A stretch of DNA of 64,000 bases, from positions 186,001 through 250,000 of the forward strand of contig ML680005.1 in assembly GCA_007922225.1 (NCBI GenBank), in the 5' to 3' direction. Shown piece by piece: positions 36,601 through 49,258 of this stretch. A program made the position numbers and the translations under genes. How positions within the stretch are numbered: the first letter of the stretch is position 1; each line of letters opens with the position of its first letter. The notes under the pieces were generated by a model. The model saw nothing but the letters and a program-made list of their open reading frames with translations, was not told the DNA's origin and did not search any database. This stretch comes from Emydura subglobosa (lineage: Eukaryota; Chordata; Testudines; Chelidae).

Positions 36601-37080
36601 TCACCAGGACCAGATGGTTCCACCCAAGAGTTCTGAAGGAACTCAAATGTGAAATTGCAGAACTACTAACTGGTATGTAACCTATCATTTAAATCTGCTT
36701 CTGTACCAGATGACTGGAAGATAACTAATGTGATGCTAATTTTTTTTTTTTTTTTAAAGGCTCCAGAGGTGATCCCAGCAGTTTCAGGCCAGTAAGCCTA
36801 GCTTCAGTACCAGGCAAATTGGTTGAGACTATAGTAAAGAAAAGAATTATCAGATACATAGAATAACATGATTTGTTGGAAGAGTCAACATGATTTTTTT
36901 AAAAGGAAATCATGTCTCACCATCTATTAGGATTCTTTGAGGAGGGTCAACAAGCATATGGACAACGGTGATGGTGTACAGAAAGTCTTCGACAAGGTCC
37001 CTCATGAAAGGCTTTTAAGCAAAGTAGGCAGTCATGGGATAAGAGAGAAAGTCACCTCCTGGATCAATAATTGGTTAAAA
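33690..37080 (+). mobile_element. Near full-length but decayed CR1: 5' UTR, ORF1, endonuclease, RT start
   Basis: This is the most complete CR1 in the window. 33690-34140 resembles the 5' UTR. 34190-34330 encodes a Cys-rich ORF1 start (CAECSMYDYMPYGQVAYVC pattern). 34683-34904 encodes an SGNH-esterase-like segment (IVVHVGTSDIG, then LLGKRLKSRT). ORF2 begins near 35280 with the endonuclease, and 36430-36630 is the linker (LNELFASVFTAEDLREIP, then NSNKSPGPDG). It is cut at 37080 and resumes in pieces to 39062. Stops and frameshifts occur throughout. Confidence 0.75.
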
Positions 37081-37400
37081 GATAGAATCATAGAAGATTA
37101 GGGTTGAAAGGGACTTCAGGAGGTATTTAGTTCAACTCCCTGCTCAACGCAGAACCATCCGCAACCAAATCATCCCAGCCAGGGCTTTGTCAAGCTGGGC
37201 CTTAAAAACCTCTAAGGATGGAGCTTCCACCACTTCCCTAGGTAACCCATTCCAGTGCTTCACCACCCTCCGAGTGAAAAACTTTTTCCTAATATCCACC
37301 CTAGACCTCCCCCACTGCAACTTGAGACCATTGCTCTTAGTTCTGTCCCCTGCTACCACTGAGACACATCCATTCAATGTGCAACGAAAATCAAGAAAGC
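37081..37400 (-). mobile_element. CR1 3' end inserted in the plus-strand CR1
   Basis: The 3' terminus 'agaatcatagaagattaggg' opens at 37084. The minus strand encodes the RT C-terminal tail (37144-37437). It is 5'-truncated after about 320 bp. Confidence 0.85.
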
Positions 37401-37667
37401 TAGGAGCGGTGTCCAACCTTTTTGCATGATGGGTCACATTGCAATTTTTTTCTCAGTTGGGGCTGGTGAGCAAATTCGGATGGGGGGAGGAGGAGCTGCT
37501 GCTGTGCCAAGTTGGCCAGCACGGGGCTGGAAGGGAGGGGCTGCTCCTCTGCTCCAGCTGGGTTGAGGGTGGGAGGGGCTCTTGCTGCACCTGGCTCACG
37601 TGGAGTTTGGGGACAGGGCTGTGCCGGCTTTGGTAGGCTGGACCTTGGCTGCGGCCCAGCAGTTGGA
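37401..37667. other. Unclassified GC-rich segment in the nest
   Basis: It lies between an inserted CR1 end and the resumption of the host CR1. It begins 'ggagcggtgtccaaccttttt', like the left end of some hAT copies, but no right end was found. Confidence 0.4.
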
Positions 37668-37752
37668 CTACCCAGAGCTAACAGAATGTTCAGCATCATT
37701 TGGAAAGAGAGAGAGCGTGTCATAAAATTGCCTCTGTATAAATCCATGGTAT
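37668..37752 (+). mobile_element. Host CR1, short middle piece
   Basis: The translation reads ANRMFSIIWKERE...LPLYKSMV, the RT C-terminal segment of CR1. It ends at the target duplication gtat (37749-37752) of the LTR. About 300 bp of host RT between 37080 and here are missing. Confidence 0.8.
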
Positions 37753-38401
37753 TGTTAAGATTCGTTTATGCTGATTGCCAGATCTATCGCCGGGGATTGA
37801 CTGGAAACAGACCCCTGACAGAGCGTGAAATGCAAGTGAGGTTTATTGGGGGAACACTCCAATATACCCACGAACATTATTATTATTGAGAATAAACAAT
37901 GAGGAAATAAACCTCAGGTCCCTTTCCACGAACACAGCCCTCGGTTTACCACAGTCCGCAGTGATAGTTACAGTTGTTCTTCGCTCCCTCCCTAGGGAGT
38001 CTTGGTCACGACTCCCAAGAGGTTGGACAAGCCGTTCCCATGTCACCATCTGCTTCTCGGCCTGGTCTTGAAGCCACGGTGCCACCCCCCCCGCTGCCAC
38101 TCAGATGGGCAGCCCCGTGCTGTGGCACTCGCTGCCTTATATCACCTTGGTCTGTTTGCTTCCACCCAATCAGCGGCCAGGGTTTTTCCCGCCTTGCCGG
38201 GGTGTGCACACGGCTCTCCTGCCTGTGCACACGTTACTAATTGGTGCACTCGGCACTAGTCCATCAGACTTCCCGCCTTTTCTTGCTATCACGAGGCAGA
38301 TCTTGGCTCTTGGCACTTTGCCAGCGTCAGCCCAAAATGGGGTTCCAAATAACTCGACCAAGGAGGGCACCTTAAAACATTTAAGAACATTCTTCCTAAC
38401 A
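37753..38401 (-). mobile_element. Solo LTR of an endogenous retrovirus-like element
   Basis: The 649-bp unit starts TGTTAAG and ends CTAACA, a perfect TGTTA/TAACA terminal pair. It is flanked by gtat (37749-37752) and gtac (38402-38405), and the host CR1 reads through when it is removed. On the minus strand it carries promoter-type signals in LTR order: an inverted CCAAT (38166-38170), a TATA-like TATAAGG (38141-38135) and an AATAAA (37847-37842). No internal retroviral genes remain, so this is an old recombined copy. Confidence 0.75.
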
Positions 38402-39062
38402 GTACGCCCACACCTTGAACACTGCGTGCAGATCTGGTCACCCCCTCTCAAAAAAGCTATACTGGAATTGGAGAAGGGCAACACAAATGATGAGGGGTAT
38501 GGTACAGCTTCCATGTGAGGAGAGATTAATATGCCTGGGACTTTTTATCTTGAAAAAGAGACGACTGGGGGGATGTGATAGAGGTCTTTAAAATCATGAC
38601 TGGTGTGAAGAAGGTAAATAAGGAAGTGTTATTTACTCTTTCTCAAAACTCAAGAATTAGGGGTCACCAAATGAAATTAATAGGCAGCAGGTTTAAAACA
38701 AACTAAAGGGAGCATTTCTTCACACACAATGCACAGTTAACCTGTGGAACTCTTTGCCAGAGGATGTTATGAAGGCCAAGATTATAACAGGGTTCAAAAG
38801 AACTAGACAAATTCATGGAGGATAGGTTCATCAATGGCTATTAGCCAAGATGGACAGAGATGCAAAACCATGCTCTGAAGTGTCCCTAGCCTCCATTTGC
38901 CAGAAGCTGGGAAGGGGCAACAGGGGACGGATCACTTGATGATTATCTGTCCCGTTCATTCCCTCTGAAGCACTTGGCATTGGCCATTGTTGGAAGACAG
39001 TCTACAGGGCTGGATGGGCCATTGTTCTTACCCAGCAGGGCCATTCTTATGTTCTTAATTAT
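38402..39062 (+). mobile_element. Host CR1, 3' part
   Basis: It continues with VRPHLEHCVQIWSPP and runs through the RT C-terminus to a 3' end of the second CR1 type ('ggccattcttatgttctta'). This differs from the ATTCTATGA end of the young copies and marks an older subfamily. Confidence 0.8.
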
Positions 39063-40184
39063 AATGTATGGAGAAGTTGATATTATCCATGCCACACGTC
39101 ATTTTTCCATTTATACTTTGTATGCTTTGTATGCGCCTCGCTACTTCGTTTAAAGTTTGGCATATGAAGGCTGAGTTAGGCACAGTTTATTTCTTACTAA
39201 TGTGCTAAGTCTCATAATTGCTGTTGTGTAGATTTTCAGTTAGATAAAATTATCTGGTAAAATGTTAGTTAGGTTTTGGATGTGACTGTTTTATCACACA
39301 CAAGATAGTCTCCAAAATCTGTTTTACGCATGACAGAATGACCAGCTTGAGCTCCTATCTGCAGCCCTCCTGCATTATAAAATGTAGCACTACATCACTG
39401 GTCTTACCTACACCTTTCTGAAAGGTCAGGTGAGCCCAGCTGCTGCAGACACATCCCTCAAAGCCCCTGCCATTGCAGGCTCTGCCAAGATCTCCTCCTG
39501 CAATTTCTCGCTCTCTGTCATTTCCACAGCAGCTCTCTATGAGCTGCTGGTACCTGCTCACCCTGTGTACTTTGAGAGATCCAGTATCTCTCATTTCAAC
39601 ACTGTGTTATGTCAGTAGTGGGGCACAGGGGTCTTCTTGCCATGCAGTTGTCAGCAGTTCAGTGGGAGATGAGTGTGGTCTATGGGTTTAATAAAAGCTA
39701 AGTGAAAAAATATGGTGTTAGATGGCACTGTGTGTGTAAGGGTGAGGGATTGTAAAAGAGTCAGAAGGGAGCTGTAAAATTGAGCAGACGCGGTGTTCTT
39801 TCTGGAGTAGGCTTTGTTTGAATGTAGGGAAGGTGTAGGTAGCTCCTGTTCAGTATTGTGCAAAGGCGGAGTGTGATCACGTGTTGGGGCATCACAGAAA
39901 TGTCAGAGTTAAGGTTGTGTGGGCATGTACTTGAATTCTGAATTTCCTGGTTTTCAGATGTTGGAGTTTTGCTGAACTTGATGTTCTGGAAGGACATGAG
40001 ATGACTGGGAACTTTAACTCTGCATTAACAGCTGTTTTGTTTTGGGTTTTTTTGGGTCAGTTTATTTCTTAGTTTTCTTTAACAGAGAGAAATGTTGTTA
40101 AGAGTTAGTGGTTGTTTAGACCATTGTAGTTATCATGTAGGTTTACTGTTGACACTGCTGTGGGCAGGTGATGGTAACACTTGC
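39063..40184. other. Unclassified intronic sequence
   Basis: No exon or known repeat was recognised. It is moderately AT-rich. Confidence 0.45.
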
Positions 40185-40398
40185 CTTTTACATAGCACTT
40201 TTCATCAGTAGATCTCAAAAAACTTTACTAAGGTGGAAAGCATCATTATCTCCATTGTACAGATTGGGAAACTGAAGCACAGAGATGAAGTGACTTGGCC
40301 AAGGTCATCTCGCAGATCAGTGGCAAAGATGGGAATAGGATCCAGGTTTTCTGAGCCTAGGCCAGGGTTCTCTCCACCAGGCCACATGATTGCTATGT
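40185..40398 (+). mobile_element. MIR-type (CORE) SINE
   Basis: The ordered signature of mammalian-wide interspersed repeats is visible: 'tctccattgtacagattggg', 'aaactgaagcacagagatg', 'gtgacttggccaaggtcat', 'cagtggcaaagatggga' and 'gttctctccaccaggcc'. The tRNA-like head is not clear. MIR elements are ancient and shared by amniotes. Confidence 0.8.
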
Positions 40399-40924
40399 GA
40401 TTCCTAAGAGCACCCTGAATGCGTTGTTATAGTAGAATAGGGAGAATGGTCATGCTGTGAAATGTCTGGAGTATGTCATGGCTAACAGGGCAGTGAGAGA
40501 TATCTCAGACTGGATCTGTGTACCAAAATCTCAACAGTTTTATTATGTTGTGCTTATGGTCACTTTAAGTACCTGAGAGAAGACTGATGTGTGCGTCTCT
40601 TTCTCCACCCCCCACTTCTTTACCATCCCCTATAACATATACCTCCCCCACCCAATTTCTAGCTTACTCTCCCCTTCCCATCCCAATAAGCCATTAGCTC
40701 TTTAGAAGCCATGTGTACAGGAAAAAAAGTTGGTAGAATCTGTGAACTTTAAGCAAAGTTGTGTGTTTGTTTTTGGAGGGGGGAAACTGTATCTCAGGAA
40801 CTGCATTCTCAAAGGACCTTAAATTTGACCCACTAACCTTACCCACGTTCCCATGAAGCACACCAGATTTCAAGGCAATCAAGTAACTGTGGTATTAAAG
40901 CACTTAGACTAGTTGACTTTTAAT
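40399..40924. other. Unclassified intronic sequence
   Basis: No exon or known repeat was recognised. Confidence 0.4.
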
Positions 40925-41460
40925 AGAAAGGAGTTCTTAACCTTAACTGTAACAGAACAGGCAGTCCGCTATAACCAAAAAAGATTTAGAGGTGATTTGA
41001 TTACACAAGGGCTCTTTAAGGCAGAGCAAGAACCAATGGCTGGAAGCAGAAGCCAGACAAATTATGATTAAAAAACAGAACAATACAAAATTAACATGAC
41101 ACACATTAAAAGGATTAAAAACTGGCAGGTCTCAAAATGTGATTGTAAATGGAGAGCTATCATTGAGCGAGTGTTTTTAATGGGGCCGTGCATTGGATTG
41201 GTTCTTGGCCCTGTACTATTTAAGTTTTGTCAAGGACCTGGAAGAAAACATAAAATCATCACTGACTATAGTGAGGAGTTGCAGCTGGGAGATCAGAGTC
41301 TCTGGGATGTCCCTGGAGGACAAAGGTGAGAAGGGAATGTGTTTGGCCCACAAGGAGTGGGTGAATTGGATGAGCAGTGCTGGGTTTGTGCGTCATTTGT
41401 GGCCTGTTTTAAAAGTAGATGAAAGCCAAGGCAGGGCAGGGATCTAGGTGAGAATAAAGG
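40925..41460 (+). mobile_element. Very old, rearranged CR1-like fragments
   Basis: 40975-41075 resembles the CR1 3' coding part ('agatttagaggtgatttg', 'agaaccaatggctggaag'). 41130-41280 resembles RT motif B onwards ('ttcttggccctgtactattta'). The order is inverted relative to an intact CR1, so there are two fragments. Confidence 0.5.
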
Positions 41461-41940
41461 TTCTAGTAAAAGCTTCCCCATTTCCTGGTGTTTGATAAGT
41501 AACTGAAGCGTGTTTGCATGGATTTTTGTGTCCTAACAAAGTTTAAGGTAGGAGTTTCCTTAGTTTTACAGCATACCCAGCATAGCACTGAGATGGGAAT
41601 AGACTGAGGCTGTCATCTCCAGGGGGTATTTGTTATAGAATGTCTCCTAGTAACTTCTGGCTCCTGTGAAGAATTTATTCTTGACTCCTCCACTTGCTGA
41701 GAGGCAGGGCGTCTCATTGCCCTACCAGGAGTCAGGAGCAGGTGGCTGGGATGGCAAGGCCCCTGGAAGGAATGCTGTCATGTGGCTAGAATACCAGCCA
41801 CAGGGGTTCTGGCAGAAAGCAGCGCCTCAAGCTGGGGAGGGGAAGGTGTCTGCAGACCTGCAGGGGCTGGCTTTACAACTGTTCTGATTTATCATCTGTA
41901 TTAATGAGCTGGGAAGCGGGTGGGCAACAGAGTGAGAGGA
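41461..41940. other. Unclassified intronic sequence
   Basis: No exon or known repeat was recognised. Confidence 0.4.
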
Positions 41941-42669
41941 GCCAACAATAACCCTGACAATCACCCTGACATCTGCTGGAAGAGCAATACAGCAGAGCAC
42001 AAACAATCCAGGAAGTTTTTGGAGAGTGTCACAGACAATTTCCTGGTGCAAGTGCTGGAGCAACCAACTAGGGGCCATGCTTCTCTTGACCTGCTGCTCA
42101 CAAACAGGGAAGATTTGGTAGGGGAAGTAGAAGTGGGTGGCAACCTAGGCAGCAGTGACCATGAGATGGTTGAGTTCAGGATCCTGAGAAAAGGAAGAAA
42201 GGAGAACAGCAGGATACGGACCATGGACTTCAGAAAAGCGGACTTTGACTCCCTCAGGGAACTGATGGGTAGGATTCCCTGGGAGGCTAATATGAGGGGG
42301 AAAGGAACCCAAGAGAGCTGGCTGTATTTTAAAGAGACCTTATTGAGGGCAGAGGAACAAACCATCCCGATGTGCAGAAAGAATAGCAAATATGGTAGGC
42401 GTCCAGCTTGGCTTAACAAAGATGTCCTTGGCGAACTTAAACGCAAAAAAGAAGCTTACAAGAAGTGGAAGCTTGGTCAGATGACTAGGGAGGATTATAA
42501 AAACACTGCTCGAACATGCAGGAATGAAATCAGGAAAGCCAAAGCACAACTGGAGTTGCAGCTAGCAAGGGACGTGAAGGGGAACAAGAAGGGTTCTACA
42601 GGCATGTTGCCAACAAGAGGAAGATTCGGGAAAGTGTTGGCCCCTTACAGAATGAGGGAGGCGACCTAG
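41941..42669 (+). pseudogene. CR1 ORF2 endonuclease portion, ending after a 1-bp frameshift
   Basis: The frame encodes the C-terminal half of an apurinic-like endonuclease ([33 protein letters not shown]) and the linker to RT ([20 protein letters not shown]). The SDHE motif carries the conserved catalytic His of this nuclease fold. One missing T in 'gggttctaca' near 42594 shifts the frame, so the last residues before the stop are out of frame. The N-terminal catalytic residues are lost with the 5' truncation. Confidence 0.88.
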
Positions 42670-44297
42670 TGACAGAGGATGTGGAGAAAGCTGAGATACT
42701 CAATGCCTTTTTTGCCTCTGTCTTCACAGACAAGATCAGCTCCCAGACTGCTGTACTGGGTGGCACAGAATGGGAAGGAGGTGAACATCCCACAGTGCTG
42801 AAGGAACGGGTCCAAGACTATTTAGAGGGATTAGACATACACAACTCCATGGGGCCGGATGCAATGCACCCAAGGGTGCTGAGGGAGTTGGCTGAGGTGA
42901 TTTCAGAGCCATTGGCTATTATCTTTGAAAGCTCATGGCAACAGGGGGAGGTCCCTGAGGACTGGAAAAAAGCAAATATAGTGCCCATCTTCAAAAAAGG
43001 GAGGAAAGAGGATCCAGGGAACTACAGACCGGTCAGCCTCACCTCAATCCCTGGAAAAATCATGGAGCAGGTCCTTAAGGAATCCATTTTAAGGCACTTG
43101 GAAGAGAGGAAGGTGATCAGGAACAGTCAACACGGATTCACCAAGGGAAAGTCATGCCTGACCAACCTGATTGCTTTCTATGATGAGGTGACTGGCTCTG
43201 TGGATGTAGGGAAGGTGGTGGATGTGATATACCTTGACTTTAGCAAAGCTTTTGATACTGTCTCTCACAGTATTCTTATCAGCAAGTTAAAGAAGTATGG
43301 GTTGGATGAATGGACTATAAAATGGATAGAGAACTGGCTAGAGCATAGAGCTCAACAAGTAGTGATCAATGGCTCCATGTCTAGCTGGCAACCGGTCACA
43401 AGTGGAGTTCGCCAGGGGTCAGTCCTGGGGCCAGTTTTGTTCAACATCTTTATTAATGATCTGGAGGATGGGGTAGATTGCACCCTCAGCAAGTTTGCGG
43501 ACGACACTAAGCTGGGGGGAGTGGTAGATACCCTGGAAGGTAGGGATAGGATACAGAGTGACCTAAACAAACTGGAGGATTGGGCCAAAAAAAATCTAAT
43601 GAGGTTCAACAAAGAAAAGTGCAGAGTCCTCCACTTAGGAAGGAAGAATCCCATGCACAGCTATAGACTGAGGACCGACGAGCTAGGCAGCAGTTCTGCA
43701 GAAAAGGACCTGGGGGTAACAGTGGATAAAAAGCTGGATATGAGTCAGCAGTGTACCCTGGTTGCCAAGAAGGCTAATAGCATATTGGGCTGCATTAGGA
43801 GGGGCATTGCCAGTAGGTCACGGGAAGTGATTATTCCCCTCTATTCGGCATTGGTGAGGCCGCATTTAGAATATTGTGTCCAGTTTTGGGCCCCCCACTA
43901 CAAAAAAGATGTGGAGAAGTTGGAGAGAGTGCAGCGGAGGGCAACAAAAATGATTAGGGGGCTGGAGCACAGGACTTATGAGGAGAGGCTGAGGGAACTG
44001 GGCTTGTTTAGTCTGCAGAAGAGAAGAATGAGGGGGGATTTGATAGCGGCTTTTAACTACCTGAAAGGGGGTTCCAGGGAGGATGGGGCTAGGCTGTTCT
44101 CGGTGGTGGCAGATGACAGAACAAGGAGCAACGGTCTCAAGTTGCGGTTGGGGAGGTCTAGGTTGGACATTAGGAAAAAGTTTTTCACTAGGAGGGTGGT
44201 GAAGCACTGGAATGGGTTACCTAGGAAGGTGGTGGAATCTCCATCCTTAGAGGTTTTTAAGCTGAGGCTTGACAAAGCCCTGGCTGGGATGATATAG
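42669..44297 (+). pseudogene. CR1 reverse transcriptase, 542 codons open
   Basis: Nearly all of RT is present in one frame: [13 protein letters not shown] (residues 118-130), HGFTKGKSC (155-163), motif A LDFSKAFD (189-196), motif [11 protein letters not shown] (246-255), the catalytic FADD box (276-279), then the thumb and the C-terminal domain to LDKALAGMI. All catalytic aspartates are intact. The ATG at 42669 is an internal Met of ORF2, so the true frame starts upstream, across the 1-bp deletion. The element replicates by target-primed reverse transcription, but this copy lacks ORF1, the promoter and half of the endonuclease. Confidence 0.93.
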
Positions 44298-44384
44298 CTG
44301 AGGTTAGTCCTGCTTTGAGCAGGGGGTTGGACTAGATGACCTCCTGAGGTCCCTTTCAACTCTAATATTCTATGAACAGCAAGA

Positions 44385-45245
44385 CTCAGCTGGGGCAGTG
44401 CAGTGAATATATCTGGGGCAGCTACTCTCACCCGAAATGGGGCAGGGGCAGGACTGGGAGACAGAAGCTGTGGGAAGGGGGGTGGGGGCTCTCTGTCCCA
44501 GGGCAGGGAGAGGCTGCCCTTCCCTATAGGCCTGATCCAGGCCAGGGAGCAGGGCTGTGGGGGAGAAGGGATGGACAAGGCAGGACGTGACAGGGTTTTA
44601 CCATCTTGAACTTGTGATTGTGCCTTGCGGTGTTCCATCCGGTTTGCAGTATCATCAACTGCAAGAGATCAAAAACCATGAGACTGGCCAAAAAACATCA
44701 TGAGAGCTAATAAAAAATAAAAACCGTTGGTCTGTATTTTGCTGTGTGAACTACCGCTGCCCGTACCAGTGTGTGAGGGTGACAATCAGTGGTGCCCACT
44801 CGCCCAAATGTTTTGGGTCAGGTGATTTTTGGCCTCTGCTGCAGGAGCACTCTGCTCCAGGGGCACTCACCCCCTTTTGCCCTTGCCAGCGTAGGTGCTG
44901 CAGGGGAGGGGAGGAGTGTGGGTGTAGCCTGTCCCTGTTGCTCAGAGGACAGGAGGGGTGAGCAGAGTAGCACTGAGCTGTTGGGCTCTTTGCTCTCGGG
45001 AGGGGAGAGTCTCCGCTGGCTTCCGGCAGAGCTGAGCTTTACGAGGAGGCTGGAGTTGCTTGCATCATAGCAAGACAAGCTCCAGCATGCGCTTGAAATC
45101 CCATTACTCATAGTGTTGCTGCCAAGGTGGCAATACTGGGTTTGAGACGGCAGAGTCAGCTAGAGGGAGCTACTGAGTGGGGGCTGGGCCCCAAGGACTG
45201 GGGCTGATGGCACTGATGGGGCAGGCTCCTGTTCTCTCTCCTCAG
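44385..45245. other. Unclassified intronic sequence
   Basis: GC-rich sequence leading to IQCA1L exon 3. The open frames are accidental. Confidence 0.45.
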
Positions 45246-45365
45246 GCTGACATGGAGGTGCCCATCCCCAAGTATTTTGTGAACCAGAGAGCCAAGGCCC
45301 TGAAGGAACGCCAGCAGGTGCTGTGTGAGATCCTGGCCCGGATGGAGCCCAGCACGCTCCACAGG
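45246..45365 (+). CDS. IQCA1L: IQCA1L exon 3
   Basis: A 120-bp, phase-0 exon (acceptor tctctcctcag, donor AGG|GTGAGT) encodes 40 residues from ADMEVPIPKYF to STLHR. The PIPKYF segment follows LKLTP in IQCA1-family proteins, so it joins the previous exon directly. The remainder is charged and probably helical, as expected for a ciliary scaffold subunit. No stop or frameshift is present. Confidence 0.9.
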
Positions 45366-45529
45366 GTGAGTGTACTTCCTGGTGCTGGTAGCCAGGCCGC
45401 CTGGAGCAGGGCCGATGGCCCCCGCGGCTGCGCCTTTCTCTGAACAGGGGACTCCCACCAGCCACCTTAAGTATAGGGCTGCCCGGTTAAGGGCTGTATA
45501 GGCCCCATGGGATGTGCAGGCTGGGAGGG

Positions 45530-46110
45530 TGTGTAGAACTGTGCCAGGCCCCATAGTGGGGAGGGATTGCAGGGGGTTGCAAGACTAGACCGAGCTCCAC
45601 AGGTGTTGAGACAGGAGCGGATGGGCTTGTGCCAGGGCCCAGGGTGAGGGGCTGCACCCAGATGGGCATGGGTCAGGAGAGAGGGGTGGGGCTTTATCAG
45701 AGCCCATGGGGGTAGTCAGGGCAGGAAGAAGGCAGGGATGGTACCAGGGCCTGTGGGGGGTGAGGGGGAGGTTGTTCTAGGGCCTGTGGGGGGAGATGCA
45801 GGAGTGGGGGCAGGATGTATCAGAGCCCGTGGGAGAGCGCAGGGCAGGAAGGAGGTGTGGGTATGTACCAGGCCCATGGGGGTGTGCTGCAGAGGAGAGG
45901 GGCTGGGTCTGTAACAGGTTGTGAGGAAGTAGTAGGGCTGATGGGGGGCAGGGCATGAGGGGGACTGTACCAGGGCCTGTGAGGGATATGGGGCCATACC
46001 AGGGTCCATGGNNNNNNNNNNATGGGGCCATACCAGGGTCCATGGCGGAGGCAGGGCAGGAAGGGGCTATACCAGGGCCTGTGTGGGATATGGGGCCAGT
46101 TAATGATGCT
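45530..46110. repeat. IQCA1L: G-rich minisatellite in an IQCA1L intron
   Basis: Irregular units of about 60 bp contain 'accagggcctgtgggg' or 'ccaggcccatggggg'. They occur near 45630, 45747, 45776, 45870, 45970 and 46070. The array contains the 10-N gap. Confidence 0.7.
46012..46021. other. 10-N gap between two identical 24-bp ends
   Basis: The 24 bases at 45988-46011 are repeated exactly at 46022-46045. Either two contigs overlap here or a repeat unit was collapsed. Confidence 0.95.
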
Positions 46111-46248
46111 TCCCATGTCTGAGGTGTCTGCATCTGGCCCTGGGATTGGTCTGACGGCAGTTGTGGGCACTGCTGTGGAGAGTGCAGCAGGCCTCCTTGG
46201 CTGTGGAGCTGGGCTGGCCAGGGGGTGTGCGGGCACTGCTCTTCTTGA

Positions 46249-48105
<1,857 letters not shown>

Positions 48106-49258
48106 CATAGAATCCTAGAAGATTATGGTTGGAAGAGACCTCAAGAGGTCATCTAGTCCAACCCCTGCTCAAACCAGGACCAATCATCTCAGCCAGGGCT
48201 TTGTCAAGTTGGGCCTTAAAAATCTCCAAGGATGGAGATTCCACCACGTCCAGTGCTTCACCACCCTCCTAGTGAAAAAGTTTTTCCTAATATCCAACCT
48301 AGACCTCCCCCACTGCAACTTGAGACCATTGCTCCTTGTTCTGTCATCTGCCACCACTGACAACAGCCTGGCTCCATCCTCCCTGGAACCCCCTTTCAGG
48401 TAGTTAAAGGCTGCTATCAAATCCCCCCTCGCTCTTCTCTTCTGCGGACTAAAGAAGCCCAGTTCCCTCAGCCTCTCCTCAGAAGTCATGTGCTCCAGCC
48501 CCTAATGGTTGTTGCCCTCCGCTGGACTCTCTCCAATTTGTCCACATCCTTCCTGTAGTGGGGGGCCCAAAACTGGACACGATACTCAGAATGTGGCCTC
48601 AACAATGCCGAATAGAGGGGAATAATCATTTCCCTCGATCAGCTGACAATGCTCCTACTAATGCAGCCCAATATGCCATTAGCCTTCTCAGCAACAAGGG
48701 CACACTGTTGACTCATGTCCAGCTTCTTATCCACTGTAACCCCCAGGTCCTTTTCTGCAGAACTGCTGCCTAGCCAGTTGATCCCGAGTCTGTAGCAGTT
48801 CATGGGATTCTTCCGTCCTAAGTGCAGGACTCTGCATTATTCCTTGTTGAACCTTATCAGATTTCTTTTGGCCCAATCCTCTAGTTTTGTCTAGGTCACT
48901 CTGTATCCCTGCCCTCCAGCATATCTACCAATCCCCCCAGCTTAGTGTCATCTGCATGCTTGCTGAGGGTGCAATCCATTCCCTCCTCCAGATCATTAAT
49001 GAAGATGTTGAACAAAACTGGCTCCAGGACCGACCCCTGGGGCACTTCGCTTGTTACCAGCTGCCAACTAGATATCGAGCCATTGATCACTACCCATTGA
49101 TCCTGATGATTTAGTCAGCTTTCTATCCACCTTATAGTCCATTCATCCAACCCATACTTCTGTAACTTGCTGGCAAGAATACTGTGGGAGACCGTATCGA
49201 AAACTTTGCTTAAGTCCAGGTATAACATGTCCACTGCTTTCCCCACGTCCACAGAGAC
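48106..49258 (-). mobile_element. CR1 3' half
   Basis: It starts at the 3' end 'catagaatcctagaagatt' and runs through the RT C-terminal region, the FADD-box region (48896-49090; here the frame reads SKHADDTK, a Phe-to-His change) and the palm. It is 5'-truncated near 49258. Several small deletions. Confidence 0.85.

Larger units (their letters stand above)
41941..44384 (+). mobile_element. Youngest CR1: endonuclease C-half, complete RT and 3' end
   Basis: It is 5'-truncated within the endonuclease at about 41941 and ends in 'tctaatattctatgaac' at 44384. ORF2 is open apart from a single 1-bp deletion near 42594, which splits it into two frames. This is the best-preserved CR1 in the window and indicates recent activity of the family. 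Confidence 0.93.
27270..45245 (+). other. IQCA1L: IQCA1L intron 2 (18.0 kb, transposon-rich)
   Basis: A GT-AG, phase-0 intron between LKLTP and ADMEVPIPKY. In family members these two segments are adjacent, so no exon is missing between them. Its contents are listed separately. Confidence 0.85.
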
